Positions 9,547-21,995 of a DNA stretch of 64,000 bases are shown one piece after another (position 1 is the first letter of the stretch; each line of letters begins with the position of its first letter). The notes below the pieces were generated by a model. It worked only from the letters and a program-made list of their open reading frames with translations. It searched no databases and was not told where the DNA came from. This DNA is from Halochromatium salexigens (GTDB lineage Bacteria; Pseudomonadota; Gammaproteobacteria; Chromatiales; Chromatiaceae), in the NCBI RefSeq assembly GCF_016653295.1, contig NZ_NHSF01000059.1, positions 78,162-142,161 of the forward strand, given 5' to 3'. Position numbers and translations under genes: made by a program.

Positions 9547-9818
9547 CGACCATGCGTCGCACGCTCGTAGAGATTGAGAAAAGCCTGCTCGGAGAATCCA
9601 TCCAAGCGTTGGTCACCCACCAGGAGCGTCGGCACGCCCCGGGCACCCAGGCGTTGCAGGGCCTTACGCGCCTTGGGGCTGCGCCCGACATCGAGTTCGC
9701 TGAAAGGGATCTGGCGCGCCTCGAGAAAGGCCTTGGCGCGACGACAGTGCGCGCACCCCTGGCTCGTATAGAGCAACACGCGCGGGGTGCTGGATCTGCC
9801 GGTCCGCGAGCGGCCCAT
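9543..9818 (-). CDS. Glutaredoxin-family protein
   Basis: 91 residues from MGRSRTGRSS. The N-terminal beta strand VLLYTSQGCAHCRRAKAFL carries a CAHC redox pair. GVPTLLVGDQRLDGFSEQAF contains the cis-Pro (V-P-T) and the glycine-rich end of the thioredoxin fold. It is likely a small cytosolic thiol-disulfide reductase; no substrate can be inferred. It starts 4 bp after the xerC stop, so it is probably co-transcribed with the dapF-DUF484-xerC operon. Confidence 0.75.
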   Translation of the reverse strand: MGRSRTGRSSTPRVLLYTSQGCAHCRRAKAFLEARQIPFSELDVGRSPKARKALQRLGARGVPTLLVGDQRLDGFSEQAFLNLYERATHGR

Positions 9819-9822
9819 CGGC

Positions 9823-10818
9823 TCAGCGGCGTTTGCGCGCGCGCGGGTGCGCCTGGTCGTAGACCTGGGCGAGATGCTGGAAATCGAGATGGGTATAGAC
9901 CTGCGTGGTGGCGATATCGGCATGCCCGAGCAGCTCTTGCACCGCCCGGAGATCACCCGATGACTCCAGGAGATGGCTGGCGAACGAATGACGCAACAGG
10001 TGCGGATGCAAGTGGCGATGGGCGCTGCGCTGCTGCGCCCAATGCTTCAGGCGCGCCTGCACCGTGCGCGGATGGATGCGCCGCCCACGGGAACTGACGA
10101 ACAAGGCCGGCTCATCCCGCGCGGCGAGCAGCGGGCGCACGCCAAGCCAGGCATCGATGGCCCGCAGCGCGGCCTTGCCCACCGGCACTCGGCGCGTCTT
10201 CGCGCCCTTGCCGACAACGGTGAGCATGGCCTCGGCGGGGTCGATATCGCGCACATCGATCGCGATCAGCTCCGCCAGGCGCAGTCCGGATGAATAGAAC
10301 AGCTCGACCATCGCCGTGTCGCGCAACGCCAGGGGCTCATCATCGGCGCTCGCCTCAGACCTCGCTTCGGGTTCGGCCTCAGATCCAGGCGGACCATCGC
10401 CCTCCCCGTCGCCAACGCCAGCGCCTGCCGTATCGGCATCCAGCAGCGCACTGAGCGTATCGGCATCCAGGTTTCCCGGCAGCCGGCGCGGGCTCTTTGG
10501 CGCTCGCAGTCCGCGCACCGGATTGTTGATCACCAGACGCTCGCGCAACAGAAAATCGAAGAAGCCGCGCAAGGCCGACAGCTCCCGGGCCAGAGTGCGA
10601 CCGCCAATGCCGCCGCGATGGCGGGCCGCGAGGTAGCCGCGAATCGCCTCATCGCGCAGATCGGCCCAGGCATCGAGGCCCTGCTCGAGCCGCCAACGGC
10701 GGATGCGCTCGAGATCGCGCCGATAGTTGCTCAGGGTATGCGGTGAGGCCCGTCGCTCGCTGGCGAGATGCGCGAGAAAACGTGCGAGCAAGGGATCGGG
10801 TGCCGGCTCCTCGCTCAT
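9823..10818 (-). CDS. xerC: Tyrosine recombinase XerC
   Basis: 331 residues from [11 protein letters not shown]; longer in-frame starts overlap DUF484 and are rejected. The N-terminal SAM-like core-binding domain ([13 protein letters not shown]) is followed by the catalytic domain with Arg in SSGLRLAEL, Lys in [23 protein letters not shown], and [14 protein letters not shown] with the nucleophilic Tyr. XerC with XerD resolves chromosome dimers at dif. Odd feature: an acidic low-complexity insert of about 30 residues ([18 protein letters not shown] and onward) sits between the domains, making it longer than the usual 300 residues. The gene order dapF-DUF484-xerC is classical for gammaproteobacteria. 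Confidence 0.93.
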   Translation of the reverse strand: MSEEPAPDPLLARFLAHLASERRASPHTLSNYRRDLERIRRWRLEQGLDAWADLRDEAIRGYLAARHRGGIGGRTLARELSALRGFFDFLLRERLVINNPVRGLRAPKSPRRLPGNLDADTLSALLDADTAGAGVGDGEGDGPPGSEAEPEARSEASADDEPLALRDTAMVELFYSSGLRLAELIAIDVRDIDPAEAMLTVVGKGAKTRRVPVGKAALRAIDAWLGVRPLLAARDEPALFVSSRGRRIHPRTVQARLKHWAQQRSAHRHLHPHLLRHSFASHLLESSGDLRAVQELLGHADIATTQVYTHLDFQHLAQVYDQAHPRARKRR

Positions 10819-10822
10819 CGAC

Positions 10823-11515
10823 TCAGCCCGCTCGCCCGCGATGGGCCAGGTCCGCCAACTTGGCGCCGGCAATGGCGCCGAGACGCTCGAGCAACTCAGT
10901 GCCCATATCTGGGGTGAACCGCTTCGGATCGGCGCTGCCAATCGCCAGCACCCCGGTATGTTCATGCGCATGCAGCGGCACCAGCGCGGCGGAATGGATC
11001 GCCACCGCAAGCGGGCCAAAGAGCGTCTCGGCCTGCTCCGGCGCGAAAGGGCCGCAGAGACAACGGTCACGGTCGACGAAATCGACGAAATCGCGCACCC
11101 GTGGATCCCCCGAGCGCTGCTCGCGTTGCTCGGCCTCGAGCGGAAACAACTTGACCGCGACCGCATCCGCCTTGAAATGCTCGCACAGCGCCTGCTCGAG
11201 CACCTGCAAGGCGTGTTGCAGATCAGGCGCCACGATCAGGCGCAGGGTCAACGCATGCAGGCGTTCGAGCAGAGCCTCGTAGTCATGCGCGCGCGCGACC
11301 AGGTGACGCAACCGGCCGCGCTCATTGGCCAGTTGCTCGCGCAGCACCGCCACCTGGCGCTCGATCAGCGAGGTCGCACTACCGCTGCCATGCGGCACAT
11401 CGAGCTTGGCCAACACGGCCGGATGCCGCAGCAGGAAGTCAGGATGATGCACCAACCAGGCCGCCACGCGCTCGTCGTTGACCACCTGGTCCAGCTCATC
11501 GGTGAGACGATTCAT
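10823..11515 (-). CDS. DUF484 family protein
   Basis: 230 residues from [10 protein letters not shown]. The N-terminus [19 protein letters not shown] is the DUF484 hallmark. A coiled-coil and a GAF-like domain follow ([20 protein letters not shown]). DUF484 always sits between dapF and xerC in gammaproteobacteria, and its function is unknown. Start and dapF stop overlap by ATGA, which indicates translational coupling. Confidence 0.88.
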   Translation of the reverse strand: MNRLTDELDQVVNDERVAAWLVHHPDFLLRHPAVLAKLDVPHGSGSATSLIERQVAVLREQLANERGRLRHLVARAHDYEALLERLHALTLRLIVAPDLQHALQVLEQALCEHFKADAVAVKLFPLEAEQREQRSGDPRVRDFVDFVDRDRCLCGPFAPEQAETLFGPLAVAIHSAALVPLHAHEHTGVLAIGSADPKRFTPDMGTELLERLGAIAGAKLADLAHRGRAG

Positions 11516-12345
11516 CGGTCGATTTCTCCATCGAAAACACGCGTGGCCGGCCCGGTCATCGTCACCGGGGAGCCTTCGCCGGGCCATTCGATCAGCAGGG
11601 TTCCGCCCGGCAGGCTGACCTCGACACGCTCCTCGAGTTCACCCCAGAGGCGGCCGATGACCATCGCCGCGCAGGCGCCGGTGCCACAAGCCAGGGTCTC
11701 GCCAACACCTCGCTCCCAGACCCGCAGCCGGATCGCCGCGGCATGCTGGCGCTGCATGAAACCGACATTGGCCCCGCGCGGGAACAGCGGATCGCGCTCG
11801 ATGCGCGGGCCGAGTTCGGCGACCGGTGCCTGCTCCAGATCATCGCTGACCGACAACACCGCATGCGGATTGCCCATCGACACGGCCCCTATGCGCAGTG
11901 CTCGACAACCGGCACCGAGATCGTAGGCCGGCGCGCGCGAGCGCGCCAGGAGCGGGATCTCGGCCGGTGCGAAGCGCGGCACGCCCATATCGACGCTGAC
12001 CTGACCGTCGGCGCGCAGCTGCAGGCTGATCGCTCCCGCCGCCGTGCCGACCCGGATCAGATCCGCCTCGGCGAGCCCTTCATCGCGCACATAGCGCGCG
12101 AAACAGCGCGCGCCATTGCCGCATTGCTCGACCTCGGTGCCATCGGCATTGAAGATGCGATAGTGGAAGGCGGTTTCGGGCAGGCGCGGCGGCTCGACCA
12201 GCAGCACCTGATCGCAGCCGATGCCAAAATGGCGATCGGCGAGCTGGCGAATCTGCTCGGCGTCAAGTTCGATGCGTTGGCGGATCGCGTCGATGACGAC
12301 GAAATCATTGCCCAACCCCTGCATCTTGGTAAAACGCATCCGCAT
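11512..12345 (-). CDS. dapF: Diaminopimelate epimerase
   Basis: 277 residues. It converts LL-DAP to meso-DAP, the last DAP step before lysA and peptidoglycan synthesis. It starts [19 protein letters not shown], the family signature. The two catalytic cysteines are visible in [14 protein letters not shown] and [12 protein letters not shown]. Length is typical. It lies 71 bp downstream of lysA in the same direction, giving a DAP/lysine unit. Confidence 0.95.
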   Translation of the reverse strand: MRMRFTKMQGLGNDFVVIDAIRQRIELDAEQIRQLADRHFGIGCDQVLLVEPPRLPETAFHYRIFNADGTEVEQCGNGARCFARYVRDEGLAEADLIRVGTAAGAISLQLRADGQVSVDMGVPRFAPAEIPLLARSRAPAYDLGAGCRALRIGAVSMGNPHAVLSVSDDLEQAPVAELGPRIERDPLFPRGANVGFMQRQHAAAIRLRVWERGVGETLACGTGACAAMVIGRLWGELEERVEVSLPGGTLLIEWPGEGSPVTMTGPATRVFDGEIDR

Positions 12346-12416
12346 TCAGGACCGCCCGCACGCTGGCGCATGCGCGAGGAACGATGCCCTGGGCGCGATG
12401 ATCTCGCGACAGTGCC

Positions 12417-13745
12417 TCATGGCAAGGTCTCCTCGCCGGCGAACAACTCACTCAACGTCTCGCGGCGGCGCACCAGATGGGCCTGATCGCCATCGACCAT
12501 CACCTCGGCGGCGCGCGGGCGGCTGTTGTAATTGGAACTCATCGAGAAGCCATAGGCACCGCTACCGCGAATCGCCAGCAGATCCCCCTCGGCCAACGCC
12601 AGCCGGCGCGCGCGGCCGAGGAAGTCGCCGGTTTCGCACACCGGGCCGACGATCTCGTACAGCTCGGGCGAAGGCGTAGGGCGTGTATTCGGGTCGGCGG
12701 CCTGATCCGCAACGGGGGCCGGCGTCGAATCTGGCCGCAGCTCTGACTTCGGATCGGGATCGGGGCGCCGCACCGGCACGATTTCCTGCTCGGCGCCGTA
12801 GAGGGCCGGGCGCAACAGATCGTTCATCGCCGCATCGACGATGGCGAAGCGGTGCGTCGGCGTCGGCTTCAGATATTCGACGCGCGTCAACAGCACGCCG
12901 GCATTGCCGGCGATCGCACGCCCCGGCTCCAGGATCACCTCGAACGCGCGCGCGCCGAGCCGCTCCGAGAGGGCTGCGGCGTAGGCCGCTGGCAACGGCG
13001 GATCTTCGTCGGTATAGCGGATGCCGAGCCCACCGCCCAGGTCCAGGTGCTCGATCGTGATCCCCTGCGCGGCGAGCCGATCGGCCAGCAGGAGCACGCG
13101 CTCCAGCGCATCGATGAACGGCCCCAGGCTGGTCAGCTGCGAGCCGATGTGGCAATCGATGCCAACCACGCGCAACCCCGGCTGCTCGGCCGCGTGCCGA
13201 TACACGGCCTCTGCCGCCTCGATGTCGATGCCGAACTTGTTCTCCTTGAGTCCGGTGGAGATGTAGGGATGCGATTGGGCGTCGACATCCGGGTTGACCC
13301 GCAGCGAGACCGGCGCCACGACACCGCGCTCGATGGCGAGCGCGTTGATGCGCGCCAGCTCGGATTCGGACTCGACGTTGAAGCAGCGGATGCCGACCTC
13401 GAGCGCGCGCTCGATCTCGTCGGCACGCTTGCCGACCCCGGAGAAGATGACCTTGCCCGGATCGCCGCCGGCCGCCAACACCCGCTCCAGCTCGCCGACC
13501 GAGACGATGTCGAAACCAGCCCCCAGGCGCGCGAGCAGATTCAGCACCGCCAGATTGGAGTTGGCCTTGACCGCGAAACAGATCAGGTGCGGGCGGGTGC
13601 CCAAGGCGTCATCGAACGCCCGCCAATGCCGCGACAGGGTCGCGCGCGAGTAGACGTAGCAAGGGGTGCCGAAGCGCTCGGCGATGGCCTGCAATGGAAC
13701 CTGCTCGGCATGGAGCTGGTTCCCCTGATAGTGGAAATGATCCAT
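12417..13745 (-). CDS. lysA: Diaminopimelate decarboxylase
   Basis: 442 residues from MDHFHYQGNQLHAE. This PLP-dependent alanine-racemase-fold enzyme makes lysine from meso-DAP. The PLP lysine lies in CFAVKANSN, the phosphate-binding glycines in LDLGGGLGIRY, and active-site Cys and Glu in GPVCETGDFL. Odd feature: a proline- and aspartate-rich insert of about 33 residues (RRPDPDPKSELRPD and onward) separates the barrel from the last strand block, so the protein is longer than the usual 415. It starts 7 bp after lptM. Confidence 0.95.
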   Translation of the reverse strand: MDHFHYQGNQLHAEQVPLQAIAERFGTPCYVYSRATLSRHWRAFDDALGTRPHLICFAVKANSNLAVLNLLARLGAGFDIVSVGELERVLAAGGDPGKVIFSGVGKRADEIERALEVGIRCFNVESESELARINALAIERGVVAPVSLRVNPDVDAQSHPYISTGLKENKFGIDIEAAEAVYRHAAEQPGLRVVGIDCHIGSQLTSLGPFIDALERVLLLADRLAAQGITIEHLDLGGGLGIRYTDEDPPLPAAYAAALSERLGARAFEVILEPGRAIAGNAGVLLTRVEYLKPTPTHRFAIVDAAMNDLLRPALYGAEQEIVPVRRPDPDPKSELRPDSTPAPVADQAADPNTRPTPSPELYEIVGPVCETGDFLGRARRLALAEGDLLAIRGSGAYGFSMSSNYNSRPRAAEVMVDGDQAHLVRRRETLSELFAGEETLP

Positions 13746-13752
13746 GTCGGGG

Positions 13753-13986
13753 TCAGCGCTGGTCAGGCAGTGGTCGGAAGGTTGCGGTCGCGGGCGCGGG
13801 CGGCGGCACGGGCACATCATCGCGCGCCTCGCGCCCCGCCGCCGAGGCATCTGGAGCGGGGGTCGCCGCTTCGGACTCCGCATCCGGCAGGTACAGCGGA
13901 CCCTTTTGACCACAGGCGGTCATCATCTGCCCCAACGCAAGGATGGTGATGACGAGGTACAGCAGCGAGCGAGCCCAGCAATGCAT
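13753..13986 (-). CDS. lptM: LptM-like lipoprotein (YifL family)
   Basis: 77 residues. A hydrophobic signal ends in a lipobox-like MTAC, followed by the diagnostic GQKGPLYLPD. The rest is Ala/Pro-rich and disordered. In E. coli LptM assists oxidative maturation of the LptDE LPS translocon. The position directly before lysA is conserved in gammaproteobacteria. Confidence 0.85.
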   Translation of the reverse strand: MHCWARSLLYLVITILALGQMMTACGQKGPLYLPDAESEAATPAPDASAAGREARDDVPVPPPAPATATFRPLPDQR

Positions 13987-14058
13987 GGTTCAATCGTGTC
14001 GGATCGCGTGTCGTCGAGCACGCAGCCGGGCTCGTCCCGGCTGCTCAGCCCAGGCGAC

Positions 14059-14187
14059 TTACTTGCCGATCACGCCTTTCACGAAGCCGACCACCTTGTC
14101 TTGTGTCTCCCTGGCCCAGGGCGGCTGCGGCCAGTTCCAACCAATGATGATGCCGACGGCAACCCAAAACACAGCGATGAGTAACAT
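14059..14187 (-). CDS. 42-residue single-pass membrane protein
   Basis: It reads MLLIAVFWVAVGIIIGWNW then PQPPWARETQDKVVGF and ends GVIGK. One N-terminal hydrophobic helix is followed by an amphipathic tail. GGAGG lies 6 bases before the ATG, an excellent ribosome binding site that argues for a genuine gene. It sits alone between lptM and the L,D-transpeptidase on the same strand. No family is recognised. Confidence 0.6.
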   Translation of the reverse strand: MLLIAVFWVAVGIIIGWNWPQPPWARETQDKVVGFVKGVIGK

Positions 14188-14318
14188 CTTCGACCTCCGC
14201 CGCACGCTGGCGGCCTCTAGAACGGTGAATGGAAGGCCCGTGAAGTATGAATGACTTCGAGCACCTGAGCCACCTTTGGGCGAGCTCCGATCCGGCGAGC
14301 CAGGGCCCGTCCGGCGCG

Positions 14319-14873
14319 CTAGGGCAAGAGCGTAATCGGTGTGCCATCAGCCACCAGCGCCCAGATCTCGTCCATCTCCTCGTTGCCGACCGCGATACAG
14401 CCGTTGGTCCAGTCCTGGCGCCGGTACTCCTCGGCCAGACGCGGCGAGGACAGCCAGTTGGGGAGCCCGTGGATCATGATCATGCCCCCGGGCGAGACGC
14501 CCAGCGCACGCGCGACCGTGCGATCCAGGTCATTCGGATAGGAGACATGGATCGACTTATGGAAGGCGCTGTTCGGATTGCGCCAGTCGAGCACATAGTT
14601 GCCCTCCGGCGTGCGCTCATCGCCCTCCTGCACCTTGTGACCGCGCGGCTGGTCCCCCAGCGAGATGCGATAGGTGCGATACACCTCGCCATCCTTGTGC
14701 AGCTCGAGCCTGCGCTCGGCCTTCCTGACCAGCACCCGATCGACGTAGGGGCTGCGTTCAGGCTCCGGTTCCGGCTTGGACGCGCAGCCAACGGCGAACA
14801 GCATCCACAGGCTGAACCAGCACACGAGTCGGCGGCTGCGCGCCCGACAGAGCCCGATCATCGACAATCGCAT
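14319..14873 (-). CDS. L,D-transpeptidase family lipoprotein (YkuD domain)
   Basis: 184 residues. The signal ends in a lipobox (AVGCAS), so a periplasmic lipoprotein is likely. The YkuD domain has the catalytic histidine in MIMIHGLPNW and the cysteine in DWTNGCIAVGNEEM. These enzymes make 3-3 peptidoglycan crosslinks or attach lipoproteins. A short EPEPEPER linker follows the lipobox. The gene appears monocistronic. Confidence 0.88.
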   Translation of the reverse strand: MRLSMIGLCRARSRRLVCWFSLWMLFAVGCASKPEPEPERSPYVDRVLVRKAERRLELHKDGEVYRTYRISLGDQPRGHKVQEGDERTPEGNYVLDWRNPNSAFHKSIHVSYPNDLDRTVARALGVSPGGMIMIHGLPNWLSSPRLAEEYRRQDWTNGCIAVGNEEMDEIWALVADGTPITLLP

Positions 14874-15073
14874 CGTTGTGAACGCGTTAAGCGAGAAACA
14901 TCAGGTGGATTCTACGCAAGGTGCGCACCTGGAGATAGCCCATCGCGTGAATTTCGCTCGCTGACCCCAGATCAGTCGCTGCACGCCCGCGATTCGACAG
15001 CCCAACCCGGCGCCTGTGCTAGCATCCGCGATGCCTTTACACCTGATCGAGCACTGGCTGAGCCTTCCTCCCG

Positions 15074-16165
15074 ATGCGAATCCTGCTGCGAATCCTGTCG
15101 AGCCTCTTGCTGCTGGTGGTCCTGTTTGGACTGCTCGCGGTTGTGCTCGGCCCTTTTCTGGTCAGTCCCAATCCCGCGCCTGGCGTCGCTGACGCCAGCA
15201 CCGTCGCGGCACCCGAGAGCCGATTCATCCAGTTGCCCACGGGCCAGGACGACACCCAGACCTTCCATCTCTTCGCCCGTCCCGGCCCTGAACGTCCGGC
15301 CCGCCCAGCCCAACCGGACCAAACCCAACAGCCCCCGGGCAATGCCTCCACTTCGCCCGACACCGCGCCCGCCTTCGTGCTATTGCACGGCTTCACCTTC
15401 AACCTCTTCACCTGGAACCGGCTGTTCGATGCGTTCGCGCAGCACGGGGCAGTCGTCGCCTACGACCAACTGCCCTATGGCCTGAGCGCGAAGCCGGTGC
15501 CCGATGCCGAGCGTGGCGATCCCGACCTCTACAGCAAAGCGGCGGCGCTGGAGCAGTTGTTCGCCCTGCTCGACACCCTGGAGCTGGAGCGCGTCATCCT
15601 GGTCGGCAACTCCTCGGGTGGCACCCTGGCGCTGGAGGCCGCGCTCGCGCAACCCGAACGCGTCGCCGGCCTGATCCTGATCGCGCCCTGGGTGTACTCC
15701 CAGCGGCCGATCCTGCCGGACTGGCTGGTCGAGCTGCCGCAGATGCAACGCCTCTCGCTGGCCCTGGCGCGCTACCTTGGCAGTCAGAGCCCACTGCTCG
15801 ATTATTCCTACGCCGACCCCACACGGATCGACGAAGAGCGCCGCGCATTGACCAGCGCGCATCGGCTGCTGGCCGGCTGGGATCTGGCCTGGGGCGCGTT
15901 ACTGAAACGCTCGCTGAGCGATCCTGTCACCATCGCCGAGCGGCTCGACGCGATCACTCAGCCGGCACTGGTGCTCACTGGCGATGCGGATCAGGTGGTT
16001 CCGGTCAGCGATACCGCCGCCACCGCCGAGGCCCTCGCGAACGCCACACTCGTGACCTTGCCCGCTTGCGGCCATCTGCCGCAAGAGGAATGTCCGGCCC
16101 AAGTCGAGGCCGCCGTCAGCGCCTGGCTCGAAGCGCGCGGACTGGCCCCGGCACCGACACGCTGA
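15074..16165 (+). CDS. Alpha/beta hydrolase, membrane-anchored
   Basis: 363 residues. An N-terminal hydrophobic helix (LLRILSSLLLLVVLFGLLAV) anchors the protein to the inner membrane. The fold shows the oxyanion HGF (LLHGFTFN), the nucleophile elbow VGNSSGGTLAL, acid LTGDADQVVP and His in PACGHLPQEE. This is a complete Ser-Asp-His triad. The substrate is unknown. A proline-rich segment (residues about 75-90) precedes the domain. Confidence 0.85.
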   Translation: MRILLRILSSLLLLVVLFGLLAVVLGPFLVSPNPAPGVADASTVAAPESRFIQLPTGQDDTQTFHLFARPGPERPARPAQPDQTQQPPGNASTSPDTAPAFVLLHGFTFNLFTWNRLFDAFAQHGAVVAYDQLPYGLSAKPVPDAERGDPDLYSKAAALEQLFALLDTLELERVILVGNSSGGTLALEAALAQPERVAGLILIAPWVYSQRPILPDWLVELPQMQRLSLALARYLGSQSPLLDYSYADPTRIDEERRALTSAHRLLAGWDLAWGALLKRSLSDPVTIAERLDAITQPALVLTGDADQVVPVSDTAATAEALANATLVTLPACGHLPQEECPAQVEAAVSAWLEARGLAPAPTR

Positions 16166-16212
16166 GCCGCTGCAGCAGGTCGAGGCAGCCATCCACAGCA
16201 GGAGCAGGCGAT

Positions 16213-17727
16213 ATGACCGACACGACCGAGCAGACCCCACAGACGAGCCCAACTGCGAAGCGCGCCGCAGACGATGCGCCCGCCCCCCGCTGCCTAGTGT
16301 TCGGCGCCAGCGGCTACATCGGCAGTCATCTGGTGCCACGCCTGCTGCAGGAAGGCATCGCGGTGCGCACGAGCAGCCGCAACGCCGCCACACTCGCGGC
16401 GCGCGGCTGGGACGGCGCCGAAATCGTCGTCGCCGACGCACTCGACCCGGCGAGCCTGGACCAGGCGCTGGCCGGTATCGAGATCGCCTACTACCTGGTG
16501 CACTCGATGGCCGCCGGCAAGGACTTCGGCCGGCTCGATCTGGAGGCGGCGGCCAACTTCGCCGCCGCCGCCGAGCGCGCCGGGGTCAAGCGCATCGTCT
16601 ATCTCGGCGGCCTGGTGCCGGACGACGCCGAGAGCGAGCACATCGTCTCGCGCCGCGATACCGGCGATGTGCTGCGCCGTGGATCGGTGCCGGTCACCGA
16701 GCTGCGCGCCGGGATCATCGTCGGCCCCGGCTCGGCGGCGTTCGAGGTCATGCGCGATCTGGTCTATCACCTGCCGGTGATGATCACGCCGCGCTGGGTG
16801 CAGTCCCAATCGCCGCCGCTGGCGCTCGACAATCTGCTCATGTACCTGGTGCGGTTGCCGCAGATCGACGCCGCCGAGGGCCGCATCTTCGATGCCGGCG
16901 GATCGGAGACCCTGACCTATCGACAGATGATGCGCATCCTCGCCGAGGTCGGCGGCCGTCGCCCACCGTTGATCATCCCGGTGCCGGTCCTGACCCCGAA
17001 GCTGTCGGCCTACTGGCTGCGCTTCATCACCGCCGTGCCCACCAACATCGCCCGCGCCCTGATCGAGGGGCTCAAGCACGATTTTTCCGCCGACGATGCC
17101 GAACTCAAACGCCTGGTCCCGCAACAGTTGCTCGGCTTCCGCGAGGCGGTCGAGGCGGTCTTCGCGGCCGAGCGCGAAAGTTCACCGATCGTCGCCCGCT
17201 GGACGGAAGGAGCCTTCGCCGTGCGTCAACAACGCATCGACTATGCCTATTACGCCAAACGCGCCGGCGGTAGCGCCGAGACCAGCGCACCGCCGAGCGT
17301 CGTGTGGGCGCTGGTCTCCGGCATCGGCGGCGACGAGGGCTGGTACTACATGAATGGCCTCTGGCAACTGCGCGACCTGCTGGATTGGCTCGCCGGTGGC
17401 CCCGGCGGGCAGCACGGCCGCCGCCATCCGACCGATCTGCGCGTCGGCGATCGCATCGGCTCCTGGAGCGTGCTCGGCGTCGAGCCCGAGCGCCGCCTGA
17501 GCCTGGCCTTCGGCATGCGCGCGCCGGGCGCCGGCATGCTGGAATTCGACCTCGAGCCGCGCGCCGATGGCGGCACCAAGCTCAGCATCACTGCTTACTG
17601 GCATCCGGCCGGCGTCTGGGGGCTCGCCTACTGGTACAGCTTCCAGCCGGTCCATCGGTTCATCTTCAGCGGCACCGCGCGTGCGATCTGCCGCCGCGCC
17701 GAGGCACGGGCCAACACTGGCGACTGA
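16213..17727 (+). CDS. NAD(P)-binding SDR protein with C-terminal DUF2867
   Basis: 504 residues from MTDTTEQTPQ. The Rossmann motif FGASGYIGSHLVPRL and the downstream YYLVHSMAAGKDF and VKRIVYLGGL mark an atypical SDR (YbjT-like). From about residue 340 a DUF2867 domain follows (DEGWYYMNGLWQLRDLLDWL and RLSLAFGMRAPGAGM). The fusion is known in proteobacteria, and its reaction is not established. The downstream CBS gene is 64 bp away and likely in the same operon. Confidence 0.82.
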   Translation: MTDTTEQTPQTSPTAKRAADDAPAPRCLVFGASGYIGSHLVPRLLQEGIAVRTSSRNAATLAARGWDGAEIVVADALDPASLDQALAGIEIAYYLVHSMAAGKDFGRLDLEAAANFAAAAERAGVKRIVYLGGLVPDDAESEHIVSRRDTGDVLRRGSVPVTELRAGIIVGPGSAAFEVMRDLVYHLPVMITPRWVQSQSPPLALDNLLMYLVRLPQIDAAEGRIFDAGGSETLTYRQMMRILAEVGGRRPPLIIPVPVLTPKLSAYWLRFITAVPTNIARALIEGLKHDFSADDAELKRLVPQQLLGFREAVEAVFAAERESSPIVARWTEGAFAVRQQRIDYAYYAKRAGGSAETSAPPSVVWALVSGIGGDEGWYYMNGLWQLRDLLDWLAGGPGGQHGRRHPTDLRVGDRIGSWSVLGVEPERRLSLAFGMRAPGAGMLEFDLEPRADGGTKLSITAYWHPAGVWGLAYWYSFQPVHRFIFSGTARAICRRAEARANTGD

Positions 17728-17791
17728 GGCCCGCAATCGCCGCTCGGCCACCACACCAACCAACGAGAACGACGACCCAAGGAGACCCACC

Positions 17792-18181
17792 ATGCACGTC
17801 AGCGACTACATGACCGCAACCCCAGTGACCATCGAGACCAGCGCCGACTACCAGGAGGCGTTTCAGATCATGCAAGAGCGCGATCTGCACCACCTGCCGG
17901 TGGTGAACGCCGCAGGCGCCGTCACCGGCATCCTGACCCGACGCGATCTGCAACTGGCCGCGCGCTGCTTCAAGGAGGCGCCGGCCGAAGTCGGCGAGGT
18001 GATGCACAGCCCGGTCACCACCATCGCTCCCGATGCCGATCTCGCCGCTGCGGTCGAGCGCATGCGCAGTGACCGGATCGGCTGCCTGCCCGTCTCGACG
18101 GATGGTGGCCAGAACATCGTCGGCATCATCACCGAGACCGACCTGCTGCGCGCACTCGCACAACTGCTCGCAGAACGCTGA
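17792..18181 (+). CDS. Two-CBS-domain protein
   Basis: 129 residues from MHVSDYMTATPVTIE, with AAGGAG 8 bases upstream. Two CBS motifs are visible (HHLPVVNAAGAVTGILTRRD and GCLPVSTDGGQNIVGIITET). Such stand-alone CBS pairs bind adenine nucleotides and act as sensors; the partner is unknown here. Confidence 0.88.
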   Translation: MHVSDYMTATPVTIETSADYQEAFQIMQERDLHHLPVVNAAGAVTGILTRRDLQLAARCFKEAPAEVGEVMHSPVTTIAPDADLAAAVERMRSDRIGCLPVSTDGGQNIVGIITETDLLRALAQLLAER

Positions 18182-18285
18182 GCGGTTGTCGCCATAGCCA
18201 GCACGCCAGGCCCAACACCTGCTTGAATTCTCGTTAGAGTCGCCGCAACTCGGTCATAACCTTAGTGTTTGTCGGAGATAAGCAG

Positions 18286-20879
<2,594 letters not shown>

Positions 20880-20883
<4 letters not shown>

Positions 20884-21344
20884 CTGACCTTGCCAGGCTT
20901 TACCAAACCGATTACGCCGTCTGGGCACAGCGCAACGCCGAACTCTTGCGGGAGCGACGCTTCGAGGAGCTCGATATCGAGCATCTGCTGGAGGAGCTCA
21001 GCGATACGAGCAAGAGCGATCGCCGCGAGCTGTTCAGTCGGCTGCTGGTGCTACTGGCCCATCTGCTGAAATGGGAGTACCAGTATGCTCAGCTCAGCGA
21101 ACGCTGGCGCGAATTCGATGGGCGCAGCTGGCGCGCGACCATCGTTGAGCAGCGCGAGCAACTCGCCGGCTTGCTGCGTCAATCGCCCGGCCTCCAATCC
21201 GCGATCGAGGACATCATCACGGAAGCCTATCCGGCGGCCGTGCGGCTCACTTGCAAGCAGACGCAACTGCCGGTGTCCACCTTCCCCGAGCACTGCCCTT
21301 ACAGCCGCGCGCAGCTCTTCGATGATGATTTCTACCGCTCATAA
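20880..21344 (+). CDS. DUF29 domain protein
   Basis: 154 residues. [19 protein letters not shown] and [19 protein letters not shown], followed by [14 protein letters not shown], are characteristic of DUF29, a helical family of unknown function frequent in purple bacteria and cyanobacteria. Coupling to clpB by ATGA is unusual and suggests co-expression in stress, which is inference. A 224-bp spacer without a gene follows. Confidence 0.85.
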
Positions 21345-21568
21345 ATGCCTGAGATAATCGAAATAATCTGTCCTTATCCCAGCCATGTTCACGCCGTCAA
21401 CACCAGTGCGGGCGAACCCGTCTTACCTGACTCTTGCGTGCGTTTAAGGTCTCGCCTGAGCGCGTCGCGACCATGATTGGCACTTGGTTATCGCGCCTGA
21501 ACGAACCTTAAAGAGCCGCTCAAGGTCTGTCAAGTTGTCAAGGACAGCGCCTACGAGGCTATGCGCCC

Positions 21569-21841
21569 ATGAAGCCTGACACCCGCACCGCGATGCATGA
21601 ACTCATCGCACAGGTGCGCGAGACGCTCCCCTTCGACGCACCAGCGACGCAAACCTGCAGCGGCGAGTGCCGAGGCTGCTCGCTGAAGCTGCTCGACTAC
21701 CTCGATGGCGAGTTGTGCGGCTGGGAGCAACGCCTCGAAGCCGGCGACACACCAAATTTTGGCGACCTCTCACGACTGGCGAAGACCAGCCGTAAGGTCT
21801 ATGCCGCGCTCGAAAAGAACGGGTTCTCTGACCGTCGCTAA
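21569..21841 (+). CDS. Small conserved Cys-rich hypothetical protein
   Basis: 90 residues. A CSGECRGCSLKLLDYL cysteine cluster lies in the first third, followed by a helical half with LDGELCGWEQRLEAG. The spacing could hold a metal or thiols. I recognise a conserved gammaproteobacterial hypothetical but no function. It stands alone. Confidence 0.65.
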   Translation: MKPDTRTAMHELIAQVRETLPFDAPATQTCSGECRGCSLKLLDYLDGELCGWEQRLEAGDTPNFGDLSRLAKTSRKVYAALEKNGFSDRR

Positions 21842-21995
21842 AGACGCGCGTCCGGCTCGAACAAACACTAGGCATGCCGTCCATCGCTCGGGCGCCTCGC
21901 CCGCGACATCGATGCGCCGACTGACTCGACTCGGTCGCATGATGGTATCGTTCCCGGCATCGAGCCAGCCTTCTTCACACCAGCATCCTGAACGC

